A program made the translations under genes and the position numbers. Below, piece by piece: positions 8,075 through 15,293 of a stretch of 64,000 bases of DNA; position 1 is the first letter of the stretch; each line of letters begins with the position of its first letter. The DNA comes from JAPPHA01 sp965220985. GTDB taxonomy: Bacteria; Pseudomonadota; Alphaproteobacteria; Rhodobacterales; Rhodobacteraceae. The notes under the pieces are model-generated. The model ran no database searches and had not been told where the DNA came from. It saw only the letters and a program-made list of their open reading frames with translations. Where the stretch lies: positions 2,418,001-2,482,000 of the forward strand of contig OZ244854.1 of the NCBI GenBank assembly GCA_965220985.1, given 5' to 3'.

Positions 8075-9052
8075 ATGAAAAAACTGGCTCTTGCCGCTGC
8101 CGCGGCAACTTGCGTTGCCACGGCATCGGCATCGCAGGACACCACGCTGAAGATGGCGACGATCGCGCCGAGCCTCGGCCAGGCGATCACGATGGCAACC
8201 ATGGCCAATGTCGTCACCGACAATCTCGACGGGGTGGCGATAGAGGTCTCGGGCGGAGGCGCTGCAACCCTGCACATGATGGAAGTCGGGCGCGGAAACC
8301 TCGATCTGTCGATGACCTCGCCGGTCGTCTACAATCTGATGGCAGGCGGCAAGGCAATGTACGCCAACCAGCCCGATGCCCCCGAGCTGGCGAAGAATTA
8401 CAGATTGCTCATGTGGTTCCCTTACGGACAGTACCACTTCGCGGTCCGCGCCGACTCGGACATCGAGACACTCGACGACATCGAAGGCGCATCCGTGTTT
8501 CTCGGCCCGCAGGGCGGGGGGGCCTACAATGGCGCGAGGGGTTACATCGAGGCGACCACCGGGCTGGTCGTCGGCGAGGACTACGAAGCCATCAAGGCGA
8601 ATTGGCAGACGGGCTATCAGGCCTTCCTGGACGGAAAGGTCGATGTCTACGTGAACGGGTGCATCGATCCCTGCGGCCAGTTCATCCAGTTCACCGAAAC
8701 GGAAGAGTTGCGATTCATCGGTCCCATTGACGATACCGGCGACGTGGTCGACAAGTGGCTCGGAAAGTTCCGGTACCGCGACATGATCCAGCCGGGTCTG
8801 TACGATGGTCAGAAGAACACCGAGGCCGTCAAGGCCTGGAACACGTCAGTGGGAATTGGCGTTCGCGCCGACCTCGACGAGGACATCGTCTATGCAGTGA
8901 CCAAGGCATTTTGGGACAATCTTGCCCAGGTCACCTCGGAAGCGCCGTGGGCAAAGGCGCTCGATATCGAATACGCTGCTGCAAAACGGGGTCTGATCGA
9001 ACTGCACCCCGGCGCTGCCCGCTACTACAAGGAGGTTGGCGTCCTGCAATAG
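8075..9052 (+). CDS. TAXI-family TRAP transporter solute-binding protein
   Basis: A 325-residue periplasmic receptor with a Sec signal peptide (MKKLALAAAAATCVATASA, cleavage after about residue 19). The mature part contains LKMATIAPSLGQAITMA, EVSGGGAATLHMMEVGRG, LDLSMTSPVVYN and the later QGGGAYNGARGYIEATTG, consistent with the TAXI/NMT1-like fold. Two cysteines in CIDPC probably form a disulfide. AGGAGAAAAC precedes the ATG. It delivers ligand to the fused TRAP permease encoded just before it and ends the operon, followed by a strong hairpin at 9066-9094. The ligand is unknown; by context it may be L-fuconate or a related acid. Confidence 0.88.
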   Translation: MKKLALAAAAATCVATASASQDTTLKMATIAPSLGQAITMATMANVVTDNLDGVAIEVSGGGAATLHMMEVGRGNLDLSMTSPVVYNLMAGGKAMYANQPDAPELAKNYRLLMWFPYGQYHFAVRADSDIETLDDIEGASVFLGPQGGGAYNGARGYIEATTGLVVGEDYEAIKANWQTGYQAFLDGKVDVYVNGCIDPCGQFIQFTETEELRFIGPIDDTGDVVDKWLGKFRYRDMIQPGLYDGQKNTEAVKAWNTSVGIGVRADLDEDIVYAVTKAFWDNLAQVTSEAPWAKALDIEYAAAKRGLIELHPGAARYYKEVGVLQ

Positions 9053-9065
9053 GAATTCAGTTTGT

Positions 9066-9094
9066 CCGGCGCCTGGCAGACTGCCAGGTGCCGG
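9066..9094. terminator. bidirectional hairpin between convergent genes
   Basis: A 13-bp stem with one G-U pair, CCGGCGCCTGGCA at 9066-9078 against 9082-9094, loop of three bases. It sits between the TAXI gene stop (9052, plus) and the dehydratase stop (9126, minus). A second small hairpin with a T6 run follows at about 9109-9123 (GCCAA...TTGGC). The pair can terminate transcription arriving from both sides. Confidence 0.65.
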
Positions 9095-9125
9095 CCGGTC
9101 AGCAGAACGCCAACTTTTTTGGCCG

Positions 9126-10097
9126 CTACTGGGTTGCGAGCGCGCGCTCGAAAGTGCCGCGATCCACGTTGCCGCCACTCGCTACCACGATCACGGTCTC
9201 GCGCTTGATCTGATCGCCGTGAAACACGGCGGCAGCGAGCGCCGCAGCGCCACCGGGTTCGATCACGATCTTGAGGTGCGTGAATGCCAGCGCCATGGCG
9301 CGAAGGCAGTCCTCGTCACTCACGACAATTCCCGGCCCGCAAAGTCGAGAGAGGATCGGAAACGTCAGAACGCCGGGTGACGGCGTCACGATGGCGTCGC
9401 AGATCGATCCCGATTCCCGCTGGTTTCGCTCGATCTTGCCGCTCTTGAGCGACCTTGCGACATCATCGAATCCGACCGGCTCGCATGGTCGAACTTTCAA
9501 CCCCGGCGCATGAGCCTCGAGCGCAAGCGCGATGCCGGAGGTCAGTCCGCCGCCGCCGCAAGGAACCAGCACTTCGGCGTCGTCGACATCCGCCCTGCGC
9601 GACTGTTCGGCAATCTCCAGGCCGCAGGTTCCCTGGCCGGCGATGACCATTTCGTCATCAAAGGGTCTGACCAGGTTCATCTGTCGAGTCTCGTTGATCC
9701 TCGCCACGACGGACTCCCTGTCCTCTGCGTCCCGATCGTAGCCGACGACTTCCGCACCGTATGATCGCGTTCCGTTGACTTTTGCGTCTGGTGCATTGGA
9801 CGGCATGATGATGCAGGCTGGCACGCCCTTGAGCTGGGCCGCCTTGGCGACGCCTTGCGCATGGTTTCCCGAGGAATAGGCGATCAGCCCTCGTTGCAGG
9901 CTCTCGGGGGAAAGCGCGGTTGTCGCCGACCAGGCTCCGCGAAACTTGAACGAGCCTGTGTGCTGCAGACACTCGGCCTTGACCATGACCGGGCGCCCGG
10001 CAATTCGATCGATGGCAGGCGAGGAGAGCAGCGGCGTTTGACGGACAACACCGGCGAGGCGTTCACGCGCCTCGTGGATGTGATTGATATCACCCAT
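9126..10097 (-). CDS. PLP-dependent threonine/hydroxy-amino-acid dehydratase (serine racemase / 3-hydroxyaspartate dehydratase type)
   Basis: A 323-residue fold-type II PLP enzyme without the ACT domain of biosynthetic IlvA. Motifs: SFKFRGAW with the PLP lysine, SSGNHAQG, the phosphate-binding PCGGGGLTSG, and ASGGN near the C terminus. It probably deaminates a beta-hydroxy amino acid (threonine, serine or threo-3-hydroxyaspartate) to a keto acid. The EutB hydroxyectoine enzyme has the same fold, but no eut partners are present. Start ATG at 10097-10095, inside the end of the upstream hydrolase gene (8-nt overlap), so it is the last gene of a coupled three-gene operon. A longer reading would need to run far into the hydrolase. 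Confidence 0.82.
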   Translation of the reverse strand: MGDINHIHEARERLAGVVRQTPLLSSPAIDRIAGRPVMVKAECLQHTGSFKFRGAWSATTALSPESLQRGLIAYSSGNHAQGVAKAAQLKGVPACIIMPSNAPDAKVNGTRSYGAEVVGYDRDAEDRESVVARINETRQMNLVRPFDDEMVIAGQGTCGLEIAEQSRRADVDDAEVLVPCGGGGLTSGIALALEAHAPGLKVRPCEPVGFDDVARSLKSGKIERNQRESGSICDAIVTPSPGVLTFPILSRLCGPGIVVSDEDCLRAMALAFTHLKIVIEPGGAAALAAAVFHGDQIKRETVIVVASGGNVDRGTFERALATQ

Positions 10098-10926
10098 CGG
10101 AGGCACACAGCGACAGCCATTCCCGGATCGCGGCGATGCTCTCGGCTTCGTCAAGAAACGGGACGTGGCCTCGATCAGGGACTTCGGCAAACACCATGTC
10201 GGGACGCAGTTCGCACATCCCCGACGCTGTCTCGCGCGACAGTAGATCGGAGTTTTCGCCCCGAACGAGCGCAACCGGCAACCCGTCCAATGCATGAAAC
10301 CAGCTCCATGGATCGCTGGCATCAACGGATTGCGCGAGAACGGCATCGCGCAGGCGAGGGTCGTAGTTGAGCTTGAGCCCCGCGTCGGTCACGACCACCG
10401 CATGCCGCGCCTGCGCCTCCCATCGTTCGCGCGGAACCCCGACAAAACCGGTGTAGCGCGCCGCCAGACTGTCGACGTATGCCTCGAAATCTTTCTGTTC
10501 GGGCTGCTTGCCGAGGTGATCGAAGATCAGCTGCAGCCCCTCGAGCTCCAGTATCGGTCCGATGTCGTTCAGCAGCACGCCGGACAGCCGGTTCGGGGCG
10601 GTCATCGCGATGTGCATGGCGATCAAACCGCCTCTCGATGTTCCGATGACAGCCGCGTGCCGGACACCGAGATGGTCAAGGAGTTCGAGACAGTCTCGCG
10701 CCTCGATCGGAACCGAATAATTGTGGAAATTCGGGTCGCGATCGGAATTCCCGCGTCCCCGACACGACAGCCTGATCAGCCGAACGTCGGAGATCAAGCC
10801 GACGATCGGGTCGAAATCCGCGAGTGTTCGGGTCAGACCGGGAACGCACAGGACCGGCAATCCCGATCGATTGCCTTCGTCTCGATAGGCGATTCGAAGA
10901 CCATCTGACGTCGTGAACTTCGGCAT
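10090..10926 (-). CDS. alpha/beta hydrolase
   Basis: A 278-residue hydrolase with the nucleophile elbow GTSRGG (serine at about residue 95), oxyanion region CVPGLTRTLADF, conserved RLSCRGRGNSDRDP and a C-terminal catalytic histidine in DRGHVPFLDE. The layout matches the HG-P/BioH/PcaD-like class of small ester or lactone hydrolases. The first base of its ATG is the last base of the stop of the haloacid dehalogenase gene, and its end overlaps the dehydratase start, so the three proteins are probably made in fixed ratio. The substrate is unknown. Together with a dehalogenase and a hydroxy-amino-acid dehydratase it may process an ester or amide of a small hydroxy or halo acid. Confidence 0.8.
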   Translation of the reverse strand: MPKFTTSDGLRIAYRDEGNRSGLPVLCVPGLTRTLADFDPIVGLISDVRLIRLSCRGRGNSDRDPNFHNYSVPIEARDCLELLDHLGVRHAAVIGTSRGGLIAMHIAMTAPNRLSGVLLNDIGPILELEGLQLIFDHLGKQPEQKDFEAYVDSLAARYTGFVGVPRERWEAQARHAVVVTDAGLKLNYDPRLRDAVLAQSVDASDPWSWFHALDGLPVALVRGENSDLLSRETASGMCELRPDMVFAEVPDRGHVPFLDEAESIAAIREWLSLCASDG

Positions 10927-11615
10927 CAGTCCGCGGCCGCCAACTCAGGTATCCCGCTCAGGTCCTGAATGACATGAGCCGGTTCCCAGGGGAGCCTGTC
11001 GACAGGCTCCGAGGCGCGATTGACCCACACGGAGCGAAACCCGAAACCGGAAGCCGCTGCTGCATCCCAGCCGTTGGACGAGACGAACATGACCTGTGAT
11101 GGCTGAACCCCGAATCGCTCCTCCACCAACCGATAGACGGACGCATGCGGCTTGAAGACCCCGACCGACTCGACGCTGAGCGTGTCATCGATCAGATCAT
11201 GGATGCCGGCGGAATCGACTGCGCCCGCCAGCATCTTTGGTGATCCGTTCGACAGGATCGCTGTCGTGCAGGACATGGCCTTGAGACTGGCAAGCATTTC
11301 GGGGACTTCCGGATACGCCTCGAGTTCCCAATACAGTGCAAGCAACCTGTCTTTCAGTTCGGCGTCGCCGTCGAGTCCGCAGCGTTCGAGCGACCATTCG
11401 AGCGCGTGGCAGGTGACTTTCCAAAAGTCTGCATGGTCATTGGCGATTGCGCGAATCCAAGTGTATTGGAGCTGCTTGTTACGCCAATGGGTTGCGAGCT
11501 CCTGCCAGCACTGCTGAAGGCGCGGCCACCGGGGATCTTCCGCACAGTTCCGTGCTGCGGCCGTCACGTCAAACAGCGTTCCATAGGCATCGAAAATGCA
11601 GGTCGTTGCAGTCAT
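10926..11615 (-). CDS. haloacid dehalogenase, type II (L-2-haloacid dehalogenase-like)
   Basis: A 229-residue HAD enzyme of the L-2-haloacid dehalogenase group. It has the nucleophile Asp in FDAYGTLFD (residues 8-16), the type II segment ending DHADFWKVT, ILSNGSP (motif II), the lysine in VFKPHASVY (motif III) and the SSNGWDAAAASGFGF segment that replaces the DD motif in this subgroup. The family hydrolyses 2-haloacids to 2-hydroxyacids, although many relatives have other substrates. It is the first gene of a minus-strand operon with the alpha/beta hydrolase and the PLP dehydratase. Start ATG 11615-11613. Confidence 0.85.
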   Translation of the reverse strand: MTATTCIFDAYGTLFDVTAAARNCAEDPRWPRLQQCWQELATHWRNKQLQYTWIRAIANDHADFWKVTCHALEWSLERCGLDGDAELKDRLLALYWELEAYPEVPEMLASLKAMSCTTAILSNGSPKMLAGAVDSAGIHDLIDDTLSVESVGVFKPHASVYRLVEERFGVQPSQVMFVSSNGWDAAAASGFGFRSVWVNRASEPVDRLPWEPAHVIQDLSGIPELAAAD

Positions 11616-12163
11616 GGTTCACTTTCTTGTCGACCGGATTCGCCGTGCTTCATTCGTCCGATCATGCTTGGGGATTGGCAATCATCGCATCGGTCTTCGC
11701 AGACCAGGTGACAGGTTCCCAAACTGGGCCCGAAACCCGATCCATCACGTTTTGTTCGCAACAGCACATGCCCGGTCCAAGTGTTCCTTGCAACCGGCTT
11801 TTTTTGCGGCTGCTGCGGGTTCCCGGTGCTCGGCTTTCAACGTACCGCAACCTCTGGCCGAGGCCGGTCTACAACAGCCCGGCTGGGAGGGAGACTCGCT
11901 CAGGCGTGACCAACCTCAGTGACCGGCTTCGGCACGATACCGCTCTGATCTCAACCGATCGAGGTCGCATTGGACGGCACTGTCCAACGTGGGTTGAATC
12001 GTTGCGATGCCGATATAGCGAACAGTGCAGCTGTCTGGCAGGATTCTTCGGAAAATCGAAGGGCAGGAGCTTGACATTCGTGCCTCGAAAAACCGATCAT
12101 CCGGCACGGCGTCGAGCACGGCTGCAGACGCCGATTTTTTGATCGCGTGACATGGAGGCAGCG
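11616..12163. other. divergent intergenic region between the dehalogenase operon and the aminotransferase
   Basis: More than 500 bases without a convincing coding region; the open frames here lack start signals and recognisable sequence. It must contain both divergent promoters. A perfect interrupted palindrome at 11970-11987 is the only clear element; a TTGACA occurs at 12071-12076 on the plus strand without a good -10 at standard spacing. Confidence 0.5.
11970..11987. promoter_or_regulatory. candidate operator palindrome TTGGAC-N6-GTCCAA
   Basis: Six-base arms TTGGAC and GTCCAA, perfect reverse complements, separated by six bases in the divergent promoter region. The arrangement suits a dimeric regulator that controls both directions. 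No regulator gene lies next to it, and the call rests on symmetry and position only. Confidence 0.35.
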
Positions 12164-13522
12164 GTGAAGGACTCGAATTTCCTGAAAGAGAACAATGCCC
12201 GGTTCTTGTGGCATCCGATGGGTCATCCAGGTGACGCGCGCAGCAATGCACCAGCGATCATCACCTCGGCATCCGGTGTTCGCATTTGCGACATCGACGG
12301 GCACGAGACAATCGACGCCGTCGGTGGCCTGTGGAACGTCAATCTCGGCTTTTCGTGCGAACCCATCAAGAAGGCGGTCACCGAGCAATTGGCGCGGCTA
12401 CCGTACTATTCGGGCTTTGCCGGCACCACAAATGACGCGGCGGTCGAGCTGTCCTACGAGCTGCAGGAATGGTTCAGGCCCGAGGGAATGGTCAGGTCGT
12501 TTTTCACGTCCGGCGGTTCGGATTCGGTCGAGACCTGTCTTCGACTGGCGCGGCAGTACCATTACACGCGCGGAGAGACCGGGCGGACCAAGTTCCTCTC
12601 GCTCAAGAAGGGCTATCACGGCACCCATTTCGGCGGTGCGTCAGTGAACGGAAACAACAGGTTCCGAACGGCCTACGAACCCCTGCTCGCAGGCTGCTTC
12701 CACATTCCAGCCCCCTACACCTACCGGAATCCGTTCAACGAGACCGATCCGGAACGACTGGCTGAGATGTGCGCGCTTGCACTCGAGGACGAGATCGCGT
12801 TCCAAGGCGCCGACACCATCGCCGCCTTCATCATGGAGCCGGTGCTCGGCGCGGGCGGGGTCATCGTTCCGCACGAGACATTCATGCCTCGGGTCAGCGA
12901 AATCTGCCAGCAGCACGGGATCCTTCTGATTTCGGACGAGGTCATCACCGGATTCGGCAGAACCGGGGACTGGAGCGGGGCGAGACATTGGGGAGTTCAG
13001 CCCGACATGATGTCGATCGCAAAGGCGATCACGTCGGGTTACATCCCCTTCGGAGCCGCGCTGATTTCCGAAAAAGTCGCCGATGTCTTCGAAAACGACA
13101 CCTCCGGTCGGGCGAACATCGGGCACGGGTACACCTATTCCGCTCATCCTGTCGGTGCCGCAGCGGCTGTCGCCTGTCTTGAGGAAACCAGACGGCTCAA
13201 CGTCACGGTGAACGCAGCCGCGCGCGGAACCCAGCTTTTCGAGGGAATCACCGCGCTGGCCGAAAAGCACGAACTCGTGGGGAACGTTCGCGGCGGGCAC
13301 GGGCTCATGGCCGCGGTCGAACTGGTTTCCGATCGGGACAGCAAGACGCCGGCGGATGGATCCGTTGCAGCTGCCGTGCAGCGGCGGGCCTACGAGAATG
13401 GCGTCATGGTGAGGGTTTCGGGTCACAACATCCTGATGTCTCCGCCGCTGATCATTTCGAGCGAGGACATCCAAAGCGTGGTTGACGCACTCGATGAAGC
13501 GCTCGCAAGCGTCACTGCCTGA
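12164..13522 (+). CDS. class III aminotransferase (omega-transaminase)
   Basis: A 452-residue PLP aminotransferase of fold type I, class III. It shows FLWHPMGHPGD, FFTSGGSDSVETCLRLAR (cofactor phosphate), KKGYHGTHFGG, EPVLGAGGVIVP, LLISDEVITGFGRTG (Asp contacting the PLP nitrogen), SIAKAITSGY with the Schiff-base lysine, and HGYTYSAHPVGAAAA. This is the pattern of taurine/beta-alanine/putrescine-pyruvate transaminases. The GTG at 12164 has GGAGG five bases upstream (12154-12158); an ATG at 12152 is in frame but has no binding site. It is divergent from the dehydratase operon and may supply amino groups in the same pathway, which is inference. The exact amine donor cannot be told. Confidence 0.85.
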   Translation: MKDSNFLKENNARFLWHPMGHPGDARSNAPAIITSASGVRICDIDGHETIDAVGGLWNVNLGFSCEPIKKAVTEQLARLPYYSGFAGTTNDAAVELSYELQEWFRPEGMVRSFFTSGGSDSVETCLRLARQYHYTRGETGRTKFLSLKKGYHGTHFGGASVNGNNRFRTAYEPLLAGCFHIPAPYTYRNPFNETDPERLAEMCALALEDEIAFQGADTIAAFIMEPVLGAGGVIVPHETFMPRVSEICQQHGILLISDEVITGFGRTGDWSGARHWGVQPDMMSIAKAITSGYIPFGAALISEKVADVFENDTSGRANIGHGYTYSAHPVGAAAAVACLEETRRLNVTVNAAARGTQLFEGITALAEKHELVGNVRGGHGLMAAVELVSDRDSKTPADGSVAAAVQRRAYENGVMVRVSGHNILMSPPLIISSEDIQSVVDALDEALASVTA

Positions 13523-13842
13523 ACGATTCTCGCTTGCTGATCTGTCACGCACCGGACCGGGCGCCTGGTGCATGCCGAACGACTGAACAGGCGTCACCGA
13601 TTCCTGCAGACCGTTTCCTGACGAACTGAAGCGCAATTCGTGCGGCTGCGGTTGCGTGCCTGGGCCCTGCAGCGCTCCGGGGCGCTGAGGCACGAGAGCG
13701 ACCGAAGCGAGTTTCGCGTTCCGGGCGGCATTGCCAACCGGAGAGGTGACGTCGGGAACTTGAATTGCCGGGAACCGACAACTGGCCCGGCACATGATCG
13801 ACTGCGACGTCCACACGGCGATCACCGCCCTGTCTTTGACGA
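13523..13842. other. intergenic region, no gene seen
   Basis: About 320 bases between the aminotransferase and the MFS gene. A weak hairpin (GCACC...GGTGC near 13549-13571) without a T run could end the aminotransferase transcript. I see no open frame with a binding site and no repeat. Confidence 0.4.
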
Positions 13843-15074
13843 GTGAGAGAATTGAGAGCCGTGCAGAACCGATTCGCCCTCGCCTTCATCCTCATGACCG
13901 TGGTCATCGATGCCATGGGAATCGGTCTGATCATGCCGGTCATGCCGGATCTCATTCGCGAGCTTCGCGGCACGGACTTGAGCGAGGCGGCCATCTGGGG
14001 AGGCATTCTGGCGGCAGCCTTTGCCGTGATGCAGTTTCTGTTCGGACCGTTTCTCGGGACCCTTTCCGACTCCTACGGTCGGCGTCCCGTGCTGCTCGTG
14101 TCGCTGGTGGTCATGAGCGCCGACTATCTGATCATGGCGGTGACGGGCTCGATCTGGATCCTCCTGCTCGGGCGCATCATCGGCGGAGTCACCGCGGCAA
14201 CTCACGCAACGGCGCTCGCCTATGTCGCCGATATCTCGGAAGCGGAAAAAAGTCGCAGAACTTCGGTCTGATCGGCGCCGCCTTCGGGATCGGCTTCGTC
14301 CTTGGGCCGTTGTTCGGAGGCGTGCTGAGCGAATTCGGGTCGCGTGCACCGTTCTTCGCAGCATGCGGCCTCGCGTTCTGCAATGCGGTGTTCGGCTATT
14401 TGATCCTGCCCGAAACCGTCACCGAAAAGACACGCCGGCGGTTTTCGCTCGCTCGCGCCAATCCCCTTGCCGCATTCCGTCACGTTGGCAGCGTATTGGG
14501 TGTGGCGCCGCTGCTGGTCGGCTTCTTTCTGCATTCGGTCGCGTTCTTTGTCTACCCGAGCGTCTGGTCGTTCTACGCGCAGGAGCGATTCAACTGGGAT
14601 GCATTTATGGTGGGGATGTCGCTCGCGGTTGTTGGCGTGGCAATCGCGATCGTTCAGGGAGGTTTGATCAGGATCATCCTTCCAAGGCTCGGCGAGTGGC
14701 GGACCGTGATTTGCGGCATGTGCGTCACCTGCGTCGTGTTTCTGTCCTACGGTTTCATATCCGAAGGATGGATCGTCTTTGTCCTGATCCCTCTCTCGTC
14801 GTTGGGAATGCTGTCCACGCCGGTTCTCCAGGGGTTGCTGTCGCGGGCAACGAGCGACGATGCCCAAGGCGAATTGCAGGGCGTGCTTGCGGCGATCACG
14901 GCGGTTGCAACCATTGTCAGTCCGCTTGTCATGACTCTGACGTTCAGGCAATTCACGCACGACGACGCGATCATGTATCTGCCCGGCGCGCCGTTTCTTT
15001 TGGCGGCGGTGGCCGAATTCGCGGGGCTCGTGATCATCCTGCAGGCGATCAGGCGGCAGTTCAGGCACGTCTGA
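13843..15074 (+). pseudogene. MFS transporter, TetA-like multidrug/drug:H+ antiporter, frameshifted
   Basis: Two plus-strand frames make one complete MFS exporter. The first part (from GTG 13843, or GTG 13861) encodes TM1-TM4, including the motif-A loop GTLSDSYGRRPVLL and FFGP-like FLFGPFLG, and stops at 14271. The second part, in the -1 frame, continues from about 14249 with KSQNFGLIGAAFGIGFVLGP (TM5) through TM12 to 15074. The join lies in an A6 run at 14246-14251 (GAA AAA A|GT). One extra A restores SEAEKKSQNFGLIG, the usual sequence of this family. The loss may be a true inactivating indel, a sequencing error, or slippage. Apart from the shift the protein looks intact, with no further stops. 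Confidence 0.8.
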
Positions 15075-15293
15075 GAGCCGGGGAACGCCCGCACGAGGTT
15101 GAATTCACGATCGAATGAAGTGGCGCGTGGAAGAAACGGGGATCATTCGCGTGGCGGACCAAGTCCTCTGAAATCGTGCTTGCCTACCTGTTGCCGGTTA
15201 TCGATGATCTGACTGTCTGCCATCGGGCGATGCCGGGTCTGGATTGACCGGTGCCGTCAAGAGGCTCCGAGCAGCGCGAATGAGGGATTGAAC

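Noticed and set aside
6029..8437. Several long frames antisense or offset to the TRAP permease
   Set aside because: They mirror the permease codon pattern and have no domain or start signal.
11447..12142. Plus-strand frame across the divergent promoter region
   Set aside because: It starts inside the dehalogenase gene on the opposite strand, lacks a binding site and shows no homology; the region is better read as regulatory.
13549..13571. Hairpin after the class III aminotransferase as a terminator
   Set aside because: The stem is short with a bulge and no T run follows; only mentioned as weak in the intergenic entry.
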